Assembly (NCBI GenBank): GCA_964516055.1
Contig: CAZEYK010000003.1
Location: 1-45,174, forward strand
From: JABIEQ01 sp964516055
Lineage (GTDB): Bacteria; Patescibacteriota; Patescibacteriia; Magasanikbacterales; UBA922
Length of the DNA: 45,174 nucleotides
Direction: 5' to 3'
Below, piece after piece: positions 14,251 to 22,642 of this stretch (positions are counted from its first letter, which is position 1; each line of letters opens with the position of its first letter). The position numbers and the translations under genes were made by a program. Under the pieces are notes generated by a model. That model saw only the letters and a program-made list of their open reading frames with translations. It did not search any database and was not told the DNA's origin.

Positions 14251-14970
14251 ATGACAAATCCACTAATTCATCTTGGGTTATCCAAAAAAGAGGTCACTAT
14301 TTATCAGGTGCTCATGGAGTTTGGACGGTTGTCTATTGCAGACATTGTGAAACACACCCATTTGCATCGGCATGATGTCTATGCCGTGTTACCAGACATG
14401 CTTGAAAAAGGATTACTCACGACTATTGATGAAGGAAAGCGAACGTTTTATCGTGCTGCGCCGCCATCTCAGTTGCAGCACTTATTTGCTGTTGTCCAAG
14501 AGCAAGTTGGTGATGAAATTCGACGTCTTACAGAGGCATTTTCTCCCGATGCTGTGCAGCCAGCGTTTCGTTTTTTGGAAGGGAAAAAGGGAATTCGTTT
14601 TGTGTTTCATGATTTAGTACACAGTCTTAATAAAGGAGAAATTTTTTATAAATATAGTTCAAGAAAATCAACAAAACTTCCTGATGATTGTTTGCCAAAA
14701 GGATATCGAGCACTTCGAGATAAAAAACAACTTGAACGTTTTGTAATCACCAGTGAACAATTAAAGAGTATAAAAAAGAAACGTCTTGAGCGTTCTATAA
14801 AAACGATTCCTACTGATTTTGATTTATTTGAATATGATATCACGCAACTTATTTATAAAAACAAGATTGCTTTTATTGATTATTCATCAATGACGGCCAT
14901 TTTAATTGAGAGCCCACTTTTGGCTTCGTTTCAAAAACGGTTATTTCAGTTGCTATATAAATTGTTGTAG
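14251..14970 (+). CDS. TrmB-family transcriptional regulator
   Basis: This 239-residue protein starts at the ATG at 14251. It has an N-terminal winged helix (LIHLGLSKKEVTIYQVLMEF, recognition helix near HRHDVYAVLPDML), a short coiled-coil linker, and a C-terminal domain starting FRFLEGKKGIRF. It is related to the regulator at 4032-4835: both share the G-L-S-K/E-K/D-x-E/A-V-x-Y-Q opening and the FLEGKKG/YFEGKQG junction. Family members are DNA-binding repressors or activators with an effector domain. The target is unknown, and its position beside the island may be coincidence. Confidence 0.85.
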   Translation: MTNPLIHLGLSKKEVTIYQVLMEFGRLSIADIVKHTHLHRHDVYAVLPDMLEKGLLTTIDEGKRTFYRAAPPSQLQHLFAVVQEQVGDEIRRLTEAFSPDAVQPAFRFLEGKKGIRFVFHDLVHSLNKGEIFYKYSSRKSTKLPDDCLPKGYRALRDKKQLERFVITSEQLKSIKKKRLERSIKTIPTDFDLFEYDITQLIYKNKIAFIDYSSMTAILIESPLLASFQKRLFQLLYKLL

Positions 14971-15028
14971 CATAAGTTTGGTAATGTATTATTTTTAATC
15001 ATGTTCGTAGGAGGTGTTTTGATTTTTT

Positions 15029-15057
15029 TTGTTTCGCTAAAAAACATTTTGTATACT
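15029..15057 (+). promoter_or_regulatory. Sigma-70-like promoter
   Basis: TTGTTT and TATACT are 17 bases apart. The predicted start of transcription near 15064 lies after the first possible ATG at 15001, so it supports the ATG at 15091 as the true start of the next gene. Confidence 0.65.
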
Positions 15058-15090
15058 ATACAACTATTACTCAATCTATCTAGTAGTCAT

Positions 15091-15930
15091 ATGACCACAT
15101 CTCGTTTACCAGAATTTCGTACCGCATCTTTTTTTGACTCATTTCATTCTCTTAATACACCTGATCATCCGGCTTCTTGGCAGGAGGAAGCATTTCAATC
15201 TGGTTGGAAAAATAAACCGGATTTTTTTGATACGCTCCATAGATTTTCTTTTGGCACGATGTCTATTGGGGATACTGTTGTGAATATGACCGTTCTTGGA
15301 ACAGAAGATCTTGCTCATCAGTCATGGAAACAGTGTGTTACTCAAGAGGTTATTCAGGATATTGATGGTACATTGCAGCATATTGCCAAGCAATGTGCCA
15401 GTATACATGCACTGCGGGAAATATCATTTTGTATGAGTCAACCAATTAATCCAGAGAATAAACAGCCTGCCAATGGGTACGCTCCAGTATCTATTTCACA
15501 AGATCACGAAACAGGACAGTCATTCGAGACTCCGTCAGGTGTTATTATTCTTTTTCCTCATGTTGTTGATGCAGTGCATGCGCATGAACCGTATCGGGGT
15601 GTTATTCCCGAATTGTCCCATATACAGGGGATTGTTACCCATGAGTGGGTACACCAATTTATGGCAGCGGAAGGCACCTCGTTTTGTGATGAATGGTTAT
15701 CTTTTGTTCCCGGATGGGAATATATACAAGGAAAATATGTTTACACAGCGGAAGAATCATTGCCAACTCCGTATTGTTCCCATAATCCGGTGGATGATTT
15801 TGTGGAGTGTATGACGATATATCTTTGGCAACCAGAACTTTTAGAGGTTAATCATCCTGAACGATTTTTTTTCTGTAAAGAATTTGTATCTTTTTTACAA
15901 GAATCGGCAGGTGTTGAAGAACATGCGTAA
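15091..15930 (+). CDS. Putative zinc-dependent peptidase-like protein (HExxH)
   Basis: This 279-residue protein contains THEWVHQFMAAEG near residue 189, an HExxH motif as in zinc metalloproteases. A possible third ligand or catalytic acidic residue lies downstream in DDFVECMTIYLWQPE. I see no signal peptide when translation starts at 15091, so it would act in the cytoplasm. A start at 15001 would add a hydrophobic N-terminal segment. The rest of the sequence is not one I recognise, so the peptidase activity is inferred only from the motif and its position in a helix-like context. Confidence 0.6.
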   Translation: MTTSRLPEFRTASFFDSFHSLNTPDHPASWQEEAFQSGWKNKPDFFDTLHRFSFGTMSIGDTVVNMTVLGTEDLAHQSWKQCVTQEVIQDIDGTLQHIAKQCASIHALREISFCMSQPINPENKQPANGYAPVSISQDHETGQSFETPSGVIILFPHVVDAVHAHEPYRGVIPELSHIQGIVTHEWVHQFMAAEGTSFCDEWLSFVPGWEYIQGKYVYTAEESLPTPYCSHNPVDDFVECMTIYLWQPELLEVNHPERFFFCKEFVSFLQESAGVEEHA

Positions 15931-15965
15931 TGTGTGGTTTTTGCATCAGATTATTCTGTGAGTGG

Positions 15966-16121
15966 TTAATACATATCAATAATATTTCTCAATTTTTCTT
16001 GAGCAAAGTTGGTGGTATCTGTGGCTGTTTTTTTTATTTCTCCAAATCCGTTTGTTATTTTTCCTAGTATTCCTGTGGATTCAGTATCTTCATCTTTTTT
16101 TTGTCCTTGTGTGTGGGACAT
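15966..16121 (-). CDS. Small hydrophilic protein
   Basis: This 51-residue protein begins MSHTQGQKKDEDTESTGILG and continues with an amphipathic helix (GEIKKTATDTTNFAQEKLRN). The longer frame adds codons that overlap the 3' end of the DUF3179 gene, so I start at 16121, 11 bases after that gene's stop. Translational coupling to it is likely. Composition looks coding, but no family is known to me. Confidence 0.5.
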   Translation of the reverse strand: MSHTQGQKKDEDTESTGILGKITNGFGEIKKTATDTTNFAQEKLRNIIDMY

Positions 16122-16132
16122 AATACATAGAG

Positions 16133-17269
16133 TTAGTTTGCGGTATATACCGCAATATCTGGATATACACTGACAAATGAAAACCAAAATCCGTAAATAG
16201 GAATAAGTTTTTCTTGCGTGTTATCTTGTATGAATAGTGGTATTTTGGTTTCTTTGTTATACGTGATTGATACCTTTTTTCCTGCAATGGTATCTGAAAA
16301 TTCTTCAGGACTTTGTTCGAGTTCTTCGAGTGGGTAGGCCTTCATTTCGTCATTGATAGTAACAACATAGGTTGGCATTTTGGGGTGGTAGCGGTTGTCT
16401 GTGTAATCTACTGGAAAAAAGAGAGACGTATCGTTTGCATAATTACCATATGGCGACGTTGTATAGTCCCGAGTAAATCCAGTATCTGTGCTAAGTACTT
16501 CTCCATTGGGATATGTCTGTTTCCAATCGTGGTAGCGCATGATTTGGTAGGGGAGTACGGTGAGTATTTTTCCTGTTTGTTTGCCGACTATTGCTTCTCC
16601 TAGTATTTGAGACCAATATGAATTTGTTTGTGTATCATACATAACAAGATTTGACTGATAGAGTTTTCCGCTGGTACCAAATGTTGTATATGTTCCATTT
16701 ACTTTGGGATCAAACACTATTCCGGTTCCGCCGAGTGGGCAGTAGGTAACAAGTATGTGCTGATCTTCAATAACATCATTTACTATTTCGTGCCATACCA
16801 GAATTTGAAATGGATAAAAACGGTATGTGTCTCCTACGGAAATGGCAATGCCCATACCATCGTCTTGTATGTCCGTTGCTTTTTTTATTGAGGTGAACGT
16901 TGGGTTATCGAGAGAAGGAATACCATCTTTTTCTGGACCTCCTGCAAGAATTTTTTCTAAAGGAACAGTATGTGTTATGCCATTTGTTATTTGATAGGAG
17001 GCATCTTCTTCTCCCGCGTTTGTTGTGCTTGCTGTATTGGTTGATGATATATCTCTTGCTATGCCCATGGCAAAAGAAATGTTTGTAGTATTTTTTTCTG
17101 AAGAGGTTGGAGTCACCGGTATTTCTTTTTCAATAATTTTTTCTACAATTTCTTTTTTTTCAATAATTATTGGTTTTGATGTTGTTAATACAAACAATAC
17201 TACTCCTGCAGCGCCAATACCGACGACCAAAATAAGAATTAAAAATGTCACGTGATTTCCTTGCCGCAT
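16133..17269 (-). CDS. DUF3179 domain-containing exported protein
   Basis: This 378-residue protein has an N-terminal membrane anchor (FLILILVVGIGAAGVVLFVL), a low-complexity Ser/Thr/Glu linker, and a DUF3179 domain. Domain marks are DGIPSLDNPTFTS, YRFYPFQILVWHEIVND and VTYCPLGGTGIVFD. The family normally has CPLCGTG here, so the second Cys is replaced by Gly, which removes a potential metal or redox site. DUF3179 proteins are exported and of unknown function. The anchor places the domain outside the cytoplasmic membrane. The gene leads a short leftward unit with the small protein at 15966. Confidence 0.85.
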   Translation of the reverse strand: MRQGNHVTFLILILVVGIGAAGVVLFVLTTSKPIIIEKKEIVEKIIEKEIPVTPTSSEKNTTNISFAMGIARDISSTNTASTTNAGEEDASYQITNGITHTVPLEKILAGGPEKDGIPSLDNPTFTSIKKATDIQDDGMGIAISVGDTYRFYPFQILVWHEIVNDVIEDQHILVTYCPLGGTGIVFDPKVNGTYTTFGTSGKLYQSNLVMYDTQTNSYWSQILGEAIVGKQTGKILTVLPYQIMRYHDWKQTYPNGEVLSTDTGFTRDYTTSPYGNYANDTSLFFPVDYTDNRYHPKMPTYVVTINDEMKAYPLEELEQSPEEFSDTIAGKKVSITYNKETKIPLFIQDNTQEKLIPIYGFWFSFVSVYPDIAVYTAN

Positions 17270-17405
17270 ACGGTTGTAATTATATTTTTCAAAGTTCTTA
17301 GTTGGTGGTGATCTTCGTATTTTTTTCGGGGTGAATCAAATGTATTGTTGATATATAGTGTGAGGATGAATACTGTTGGTGTATTCATCCCGGCAGTAGA
17401 TATCA

Positions 17406-17822
17406 TTATGTGGTTTTTTTCTTTGGTGTTCGTGATTTTTTCTTTGGTGTTGGCATTGGTTGGGGTTGTATCATCATGTATAGGCGAAGGGGCATTAGCA
17501 AGAGGGCAAACAATATCCCAATAAGTACAATACATATTCCGGTAAGAATTTTTCCTACTCCAATAAGTTTCATGCTCATTAATGATGATGGATAATTTTG
17601 AATCATTGTAAGTTGTTTGGTAAGCATGGAGTTTGTTGGAGCTTCATCGCGTACCTGTTTTTCTATGGAGTAATATTGTGTTTGTAGCTCATGAAATTGC
17701 ATTTCTTCACGGACTACTTTTTTGTGTAAATCCATTCCTTGGAGGACAAAAATTCCTCCAAATATGATAACCACAACCATAATGGTTACCATGCCAACGT
17801 GCATTGTCTCGTTTTGTTGCAT
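17406..17822 (-). CDS. Small membrane protein with Lys-rich tail
   Basis: This 138-residue protein has a transmembrane helix near the N-terminus (MVTIMVVVIIFGGIFVLQGM), a polar helical loop of about 50 residues with coiled-coil character, a second helix (ILTGICIVLIGILFALLLMP) and a basic tail with two TPKKK repeats. The topology suggests both ends face the cytoplasm with the coiled segment outside. I recognise no family. It stands between an ArsR regulator and DUF3179, all leftward. Confidence 0.65.
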   Translation of the reverse strand: MQQNETMHVGMVTIMVVVIIFGGIFVLQGMDLHKKVVREEMQFHELQTQYYSIEKQVRDEAPTNSMLTKQLTMIQNYPSSLMSMKLIGVGKILTGICIVLIGILFALLLMPLRLYMMIQPQPMPTPKKKSRTPKKKTT

Positions 17823-17864
17823 AGTGTTTGTTCTATTAAATAAATGACAGGCAATAATGCATAC

Positions 17865-18191
17865 CTATTTTTTTGAATGTTTTTTTATCAATTTTATGAT
17901 GGCATTTCCTACTGGATTTTTTTTGTTTATTCGATAACAAGTCATTTGTCCCATGCGTTGTTTGTGTACTAGTTCGTTTGTTTCCAAAATTTTTAATTGT
18001 TGTGATGCTGCGGGAACAGAAATGTCGAAAATGTGTGCAATGTCTGTGACGCAAAGGTCTTTGTATTTTTGTAATACACGAAATATTTGGTAGCGTACGG
18101 TATCGCTTAGAGCATCAAAAATATCAGGGAGTACACCGTTATGTTTGAGGAATTCTTTTTGTATTTTTTGAAGATCTTTTTTATCAAGCAT
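17865..18191 (-). CDS. ArsR/SmtB-family transcriptional regulator
   Basis: This 108-residue protein is a typical winged helix of the ArsR type. It has DALSDTVRYQIFRVLQKYKD, the helix-turn-helix DIAHIFDISVPAASQQLKIL and the wing ETNELVHKQRMGQMTCYRI. One Cys precedes the helix-turn-helix (DLCVTDIA) where metal sensors often have ELCVCDLA. With only a single Cys there, a classical metal site is not complete. It probably represses its own promoter and perhaps the downstream membrane gene. A -10-like TATACT lies just upstream on the minus strand. Confidence 0.85.
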   Translation of the reverse strand: MLDKKDLQKIQKEFLKHNGVLPDIFDALSDTVRYQIFRVLQKYKDLCVTDIAHIFDISVPAASQQLKILETNELVHKQRMGQMTCYRINKKNPVGNAIIKLIKKHSKK

Positions 18192-18264
18192 AACGGTATG
18201 TAGTATACAATATTTTTTTTGTTTGGAAAAATATTTTTAATTTTTTTCGTGAATAGTATGATAC

Positions 18265-18287
18265 AAAAAAGCCGCAGTTGCTGCGGC
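18265..18287 (-). terminator. Intrinsic terminator after tRNA-His
   Basis: GCCGCAG/CTGCGGC with a 3-base loop runs into six T on the minus strand. A second terminator-like hairpin (CCCC/GGGG then T6) overlaps the 3' end of the tRNA at about 18327-18343. Confidence 0.75.
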
Positions 18288-18339
18288 GTATGAGTGTTTA
18301 TGTTTGTGTGATATTTTTTTGAAAATAAAAAACCCCCAC

Positions 18340-18414
18340 TGGGGTGACTAACGGGGATCGAACCCGTGATAAGGGCACCACAAGCCCCTGTGTTACCACT
18401 ACACCATAGTCACC
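18340..18414 (-). tRNA. tRNA-His (GTG)
   Basis: The cloverleaf is complete: acceptor GTGACTA/TAGTCAC, D arm GTGT/ACAC, anticodon stem GGGGC/GCCCT (one G-U) with loop TTGTGGT, and T arm ACGGG TTCGATC CCCGT. The anticodon is GTG. The extra 5' G opposite C73 is encoded, as expected for tRNA-His, and so is the 3' CCA. Confidence 0.95.
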
Positions 18415-18486
18415 CCACTAAGGATTTTTTATTTTGTACGCGGCTTAGTGTAGCGTACTTATTTTTGTTTGTCAAGAATATATAAA

Positions 18487-18516
18487 ACAAAAAACCGCGA
18501 TGATGCGGTTTTTTGT
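18487..18516. terminator. Bidirectional intrinsic terminator
   Basis: A 12-base stem with core AAAAAACCGC/GCGGTTTTTT and a 6-base loop separates the slipin gene from tRNA-His. It ends the leftward slipin transcript. Confidence 0.85.
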
Positions 18517-18529
18517 GAGGATATTTTTG

Positions 18530-19273
18530 TTATTTTCCGATTCGTTCCATCGCTCTTAAAACCTCTAATGGTACGGCAAAGATAACGGTGTTTGACTGAT
18601 CAGAACTTAAATCGTTAAGCGTATTAAGTGTACGAAGGTGAAGTGCGCCAGGTTGAGCAGCAAGCATTTTTGCCGCGTCAGCAAGATTTTGTGCGGCTGA
18701 TTTTTCTCCTTCGGATTTAATGATAACGGCACGACGTTCTCGTTCTGCTTCTGCTTGTTTTGCAATTGTGCGTTGCATGTTTTCTGGAAGAATAACGTCT
18801 TTTAATTCTACACTGTCAATTTTAATTCCCCATGGATCTGTGGCGCTATCAACGATATCTTTGATTCTTTTTGCGGCTTGATCTCTGTTTGCAAGAAGTT
18901 CGTCAAGTTCCAATTCTCCTGCAACGTTTCTCATTGTTGTTTGTGCCAGTTGGCTTACTGCAAAACGAAAGTTTTCTACTTCTAGTATGGCTTTTGCGGC
19001 ATCAGATACTTTGTAATAAATGACGGCATTGATTTTTGCGGTTACATTGTCTTTTGTGATGGCTTCTTGAAATGGCACATCTACCGCTTTTACTCGGATA
19101 TCTACTTTGGTCATTCCCTGTATTACAGGAAGGATAATTCGCCATCCCGGTTGGACAATTTTGGTATATTTACCAAATTGAAATTTTACTCCGCGTTGGT
19201 ATTCGTTTACTTGGCGAATACTTACAAGAATGATTGCTCCAAAGACAAAAATGAAAAATGTGATAACTCCCAT
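18530..19273 (-). CDS. Slipin/SPFH-domain membrane protein
   Basis: This 247-residue protein has a short N-terminal membrane segment (VITFFIFVFGAIILVSI) and then the SPFH or band-7 core: EYQRGVKFQFGKYTKIVQPG, DVPFQEAITKDNVTAKINAV, YYKVSD and QLAQTTMRNVAGELELDELL. A charged helix (AEAERERRAVIIKSEGEKSA) and a hydrophobic C-terminal end follow, as in prokaryotic slipins related to stomatin. Such proteins form oligomers on the membrane and often pair with an NfeD protease-like partner, which is not seen next to it here. A TTGCCA-17-TACAGT promoter lies upstream. Confidence 0.92.
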   Translation of the reverse strand: MGVITFFIFVFGAIILVSIRQVNEYQRGVKFQFGKYTKIVQPGWRIILPVIQGMTKVDIRVKAVDVPFQEAITKDNVTAKINAVIYYKVSDAAKAILEVENFRFAVSQLAQTTMRNVAGELELDELLANRDQAAKRIKDIVDSATDPWGIKIDSVELKDVILPENMQRTIAKQAEAERERRAVIIKSEGEKSAAQNLADAAKMLAAQPGALHLRTLNTLNDLSSDQSNTVIFAVPLEVLRAMERIGK

Positions 19274-19303
19274 ATAGATATGATTATATAGCGTAATGTG
19301 TGT

Positions 19304-19332
19304 ACTGTAGCCTAGATAAAGAGGTTTGGCAA
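19304..19332 (-). promoter_or_regulatory. Promoter for the slipin gene
   Basis: Read leftward, TTGCCA and TACAGT are 17 bases apart, about 30 bases before the slipin start codon. The match is moderate. Confidence 0.55.
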
Positions 19333-19365
19333 GAAATAGTTGTAGAATTGCTTTATCTTTTATTG

Positions 19366-19437
19366 TGTCCCTGCCAGGAATCGAACCTAGAACCGAAGCT
19401 TAGAAGGCTTCTGTTATATCCATTTAACTACAGGGAC
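19366..19437 (-). tRNA. tRNA-Arg (TCT)
   Basis: Acceptor GTCCCTG/CAGGGAC, D arm starting GTTAAATGG, anticodon stem GAAGC/GCTTC with loop CTTCTAA, and T arm CTAGG TTCGATT CCTGG. The anticodon is TCT, reading AGA/AGG. CCA is not encoded. The gene is 63 bases downstream of the Xer recombinase gene. Confidence 0.94.
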
Positions 19438-19499
19438 GTAAGCCTTTGGCATAGATTGCAAAGGTTCCTCTTTGTTAGGCTTTGTCGAGCAAACACATA

Positions 19500-20525
19500 T
19501 TAGGTGTTTTTGTTCTTTTTGTCAATCGATTTTGGTTCGGTAACTTCTTTTTTTCGATGAAATTTTTTATGTACTTTTTGGAGTCCCTTATCGGTAATGT
19601 GGGTATATATTTGTGTTGTTGTGATTGACGAATGACCAAGCATTGCCTGAACACTTCTAATATCAGCCCCATTTTGGAGGAGGTCTGTGGCGTATGAATG
19701 ACGAAGGGTGTGAGGGGTTACAGGTTTGGTAATTCCCGATATTTTTGCATATTTGTTGACCATTCTTTGCACGGATCGTGGGGTAAGCGGTTCATCTTCT
19801 GTTTGGGGTTTCCCTTCGGTGGTCATTTTTACTTGTTTTTGTGATCCTTGTCTTTTGTCATGGCTTACAAAGAGATATGGGTTCATGTCTTTTCTTATAT
19901 CAAGATATTGTTTAATCCAAAATTTTGCTTGTTCTGATAAAAAAATAATTCGGGATTTTCCGCCTTTCCCTTGGATGGTGAATTCATCTTTTTTGAGGTT
20001 TACGTCTTCTTTTTTGAGTTTTGTGAGTTCTGATACTCGAAGGCCAGAACAAAATAATAATTCCAATATGGCTTTGTCTCTTTGTTTGATAAATGGGGAG
20101 GCTGCGCTATTTGTGTGATTATGTTTGTTGAGTGGGGCTTTTAGTAGTTTTTCAACGTCTGATGGTTCTAGGTGGTCGATGTGTCGATCGGGCATTTTCA
20201 TGAGTTCAATTTTTTCTGCGGCTAGGGTAAGAATATCACGTCGGGCAAGATATTTTAAAAATGAACGTAGGGCGATAAGATGATAGTTCTGTGTATTTTT
20301 TTTTAATGGATCTCCGTGAACATCAATAAGCCGATTGAGCCATAAACGGAATTTTCGTACATCGTCGGCAGTTAGTTGGTTTGGTTTTTTTTGTTTTCCA
20401 AACAATTCGGTAAAACGGGAAAGATAAAAATGATAATTTTGGATAGTTTTTTGGCTGCGATTCTTTTCTATTTCAAGATATTCAAGGAATTCTTTGATAT
20501 ATGTGTTTAATGACGTAGAGGACAT
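19500..20525 (-). CDS. xerC: Tyrosine recombinase of the XerC/XerD family
   Basis: This 341-residue protein has an N-terminal core-binding domain (SLNTYIKEFLEYLEIEKNRS) and a catalytic domain with the expected residues: Arg in GLRVSELTKL, Lys in GKGGKSRIIFL, HTLRHSYATDLL, LGHSSITTTQ and the nucleophile Tyr in IYTHI. Length and motifs fit a chromosomal Xer that resolves dimers at a dif site. A stretch rich in charged residues (about residues 240-260) is slightly longer than in E. coli XerD. The start at 20525 is preferred over an upstream TTG because the sequence before it overlaps the divergent promoter. Being next to a tRNA, it could instead be an element integrase. Confidence 0.85.
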   Translation of the reverse strand: MSSTSLNTYIKEFLEYLEIEKNRSQKTIQNYHFYLSRFTELFGKQKKPNQLTADDVRKFRLWLNRLIDVHGDPLKKNTQNYHLIALRSFLKYLARRDILTLAAEKIELMKMPDRHIDHLEPSDVEKLLKAPLNKHNHTNSAASPFIKQRDKAILELLFCSGLRVSELTKLKKEDVNLKKDEFTIQGKGGKSRIIFLSEQAKFWIKQYLDIRKDMNPYLFVSHDKRQGSQKQVKMTTEGKPQTEDEPLTPRSVQRMVNKYAKISGITKPVTPHTLRHSYATDLLQNGADIRSVQAMLGHSSITTTQIYTHITDKGLQKVHKKFHRKKEVTEPKSIDKKNKNT

Positions 20526-20567
20526 AAAGTAGTAGGTATGTTTTGATAATTCTATTGTACTTGAGGG

Positions 20568-20596
20568 TTGACAACTGGTCAATTTTTTGCTATACT
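20568..20596 (+). promoter_or_regulatory. Strong sigma-70 promoter, divergent from xerC
   Basis: TTGACA and TATACT are separated by 17 bases. The start of transcription should be near 20603, so a reading frame that begins at 20568 cannot be translated from its first codon. Confidence 0.88.
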
Positions 20597-20663
20597 AATA
20601 GTGTTGTTAGTACAAAAAATAAAAAAGCTAACAGCGGCAAAAACAAAAATAAATACAAAACGT

Positions 20664-20792
20664 ATGCAAAAGCACACATGGTCTTCAGACACCACAAAGT
20701 CTGAGTATTCTTTGGTATATTATTATTTGCTAGCAGGAATCGCTCTCGTGGTTGCTGTTTTTTTATTTTTACCTCGTGTTTCTATGAGTTAA
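20664..20792 (+). CDS. Small single-pass membrane protein
   Basis: This 42-residue protein begins MQKHTWSSDTTKSEYSLVYY and has one transmembrane helix (LLAGIALVVAVFLFLPRV). It is the first ATG downstream of the strong promoter at 20568. The size, helix and promoter make it a credible small protein, but it has no known family. The terminator-like hairpin at 20832 follows. Confidence 0.6.
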   Translation: MQKHTWSSDTTKSEYSLVYYYLLAGIALVVAVFLFLPRVSMS

Positions 20793-20831
20793 TATAGGGA
20801 TAAATAATATTTATATATACTTATAGATAAA

Positions 20832-20872
20832 AAACGTGTATACTTTCATTGTGAAATATACACGTTTATTTT
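20832..20872 (+). terminator. Intrinsic terminator before the coiled-coil gene
   Basis: AAACGTGTATA pairs with TATACACGTTT around 14 bases and runs into ATTTTTT. It ends the small membrane gene, or attenuates read-through into the gene at 20890, for which no separate promoter is obvious. Confidence 0.7.
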
Positions 20873-20889
20873 TTAATTTTATTAAGAAT

Positions 20890-22101
20890 ATGTTATCTAT
20901 ACGGAGATTTTTTCTTTTTTGTGGTGTGTTCCTTTGTTCATTCTTTATTTTTTCAACAGTATTAGCGCAAGAAGTATTTAGTGACACCACTGTTTCTGAG
21001 GATATTTTGATTAATGATGATGTTGATGTTGATGAAGAAACTGGTGAGGCGCTTGATATTTCATTGGAAAATATTGGATCTTCTGTGATTGAAGAAGTCC
21101 CGAGTTCATTTGGGTTATTTTTTCGGGGTATTCGAGAACGTATTTCTTTGATGACTACTTTTAATCCAGTAAAGAAAGCAGAAAAACGACTTCAATATGC
21201 ATTAGAACGAGAAAATATCGCTGAACGGATTCTTGAGGAGTCTCTTGATTTTGCTGCACAAAAAAAGGCACAAGATATGATTGATCGATCACAAGCATTT
21301 ATTGAAAAAGTACATGAGCAACAAGAAAAATGGATGAATGGTCAAGATGATCGTGCACAACAGTTGTTGAAAAATGTTGCAAATTTTGAACTTCGTCGTG
21401 AAAAACTTTTTGATCGTTTAGAAGAGAAGTTATCTGATGAACAACTTATCAAATTTCAAGAAAAAAGAGATGTGATTGAACAAAAAAGTCAGCGATTACT
21501 TAATGCACTAGATAATGAAAATATTCCTGAAGAGATTCGTCTTCATTTACAAAAAGTAAAAGAGCGAGTTGAAGAACATTATGATCAACAACAGGAATAT
21601 AAAGCAGGACTTTTAAAAGCTATTCAATCGGGAGATGCAACTGCAGTAAAAGAACTCCGTGAACAGCGACATGATGAGAACGTTATTCGTTTTGATGAAA
21701 AAAAAGTACAAATACAAGAAAGAAAAGACGTCCTTCGTGAGCGGGCGGAAGATGGAGATATCCAAGCGCAAAAAGAGATTCGATTGTTACATAGTGTTGT
21801 AGAAAATGGGCAAAAGCGTGTAGAAGAAGTGAAAGAACGTGTAGAAGAGCGACGTGAGGACTTGAAAGAGCTTATTGAGTATAAACGAGAGGAAATAAAA
21901 GAACAAAAGGAAACTGTTCGAGAAGAAGTGAAGGGGCGTGTAGAAGAGCGACGTGAATTTATTGATGAACAGGGAGCTCGTGTTGAAATAAGAAGAGAGG
22001 AACGACTTGATTCTGATGGGCAAATTCGTATTGAAGAGCGTGTTCGTGAGGAAGATGTAAATAGCGATGACGATAGCGATGACGATAGCGACCTTGATTA
22101 A
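20890..22101 (+). CDS. Exported coiled-coil protein, DUF5667-like
   Basis: The 403-residue protein has a signal peptide (ending TVLAQ), an acidic linker, then NPVKKAEKRLQYALERENIA, the kind of opening seen in DUF5667 proteins of Candidate Phyla Radiation bacteria. A very long charged helical region follows with a repeated unit (RVEERRE) four or more times between about residues 310 and 375. It ends in an Asp/Ser tail (DDDSDDDSD). It probably forms an extended coiled coil outside the cytoplasmic membrane. ATG 20890 is used because the earlier GTG lies inside the terminator hairpin. The function is unknown. Confidence 0.75.
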   Translation: MLSIRRFFLFCGVFLCSFFIFSTVLAQEVFSDTTVSEDILINDDVDVDEETGEALDISLENIGSSVIEEVPSSFGLFFRGIRERISLMTTFNPVKKAEKRLQYALERENIAERILEESLDFAAQKKAQDMIDRSQAFIEKVHEQQEKWMNGQDDRAQQLLKNVANFELRREKLFDRLEEKLSDEQLIKFQEKRDVIEQKSQRLLNALDNENIPEEIRLHLQKVKERVEEHYDQQQEYKAGLLKAIQSGDATAVKELREQRHDENVIRFDEKKVQIQERKDVLRERAEDGDIQAQKEIRLLHSVVENGQKRVEEVKERVEERREDLKELIEYKREEIKEQKETVREEVKGRVEERREFIDEQGARVEIRREERLDSDGQIRIEERVREEDVNSDDDSDDDSDLD

Positions 22102-22120
22102 TTTTTCTAATTTATATATA

Positions 22121-22157
22121 AAACAATCAGGGAAATGACTGATTGTTTTTATTTTTA
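22121..22157 (+). terminator. Intrinsic terminator
   Basis: AAACAATCAG/CTGATTGTTT with an 8-base loop and a T-rich tail ends the coiled-coil gene. The next gene begins a few bases later. Confidence 0.85.
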
Positions 22158-22162
22158 TATAC

Positions 22163-22612
22163 ATGACAGATTTTTACTTACTTTTACCTAATATTCGTTC
22201 TTGTCATAATGTGGGGGCAATGTTTCGTACAGCGGATGCTTTTGGTATTACGAAATTATTTTTGTGTGGGTATACTGCCGTTCCTCCAAAAATTCAAATT
22301 GACAAGGTGGCTCTTGGTGCAGAAACCTGGATTCCTTGGGAACAAAGAGAAGATGTTTCTTCTATAATAAGAGAATTACGTGAACAGGGTGTTTCTATAA
22401 TTGCATTAGAAAAAAATGATACGAGTGTTGATATTTCGATCGTTTCTATTGATGGACCAGTTGCTCTTGTTCTTGGAAATGAAGTTGATGGTGTTTCTGA
22501 TGATATATTAGCACTTTGTGATGTGGTTACGCATATTCCTATGCAAGGGAAAAAAGAAAGTCTGAATGTGAGTATTGCTGCTGGTATTGCGATGTATATG
22601 CTTCAACGATAA
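22163..22612 (+). CDS. SPOUT-family RNA 2'-O-methyltransferase (SpoU/TrmH-like)
   Basis: This 149-residue protein consists only of the catalytic SPOUT knot. Motif 1 is NIRSCHNVGAMFRTADAFG, motif 2 is VALVLGNEVDGVSDDILALC and motif 3 is IPMQGKKESLNVSIAAGIAM. Such enzymes move a methyl group from S-adenosylmethionine to a ribose 2'-OH of tRNA or rRNA, working as dimers with the cofactor in the trefoil knot. There is no N-terminal RNA-binding domain, so it is closer to TrmL-like short forms than to RlmB. The exact target nucleotide cannot be told. Confidence 0.9.
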   Translation: MTDFYLLLPNIRSCHNVGAMFRTADAFGITKLFLCGYTAVPPKIQIDKVALGAETWIPWEQREDVSSIIRELREQGVSIIALEKNDTSVDISIVSIDGPVALVLGNEVDGVSDDILALCDVVTHIPMQGKKESLNVSIAAGIAMYMLQR

Positions 22613-22642
22613 GTTTATTATTTATTTTTAAGGAGGGGGCCT

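Noticed and set aside
19441..19499. A CCTTTG/CAAAGG inverted repeat near xerC as a dif or attachment site
   Set aside because: The arms are only 6 bp with a 10-base spacer, unlike the 11-6-11 layout of Xer sites, and no second copy was seen.
21787..22164. A 125-codon minus-strand frame opposite the coiled-coil gene
   Set aside because: It is antisense of a repetitive charged coiled coil, giving an artificial Phe/Leu/Ile-rich sequence.
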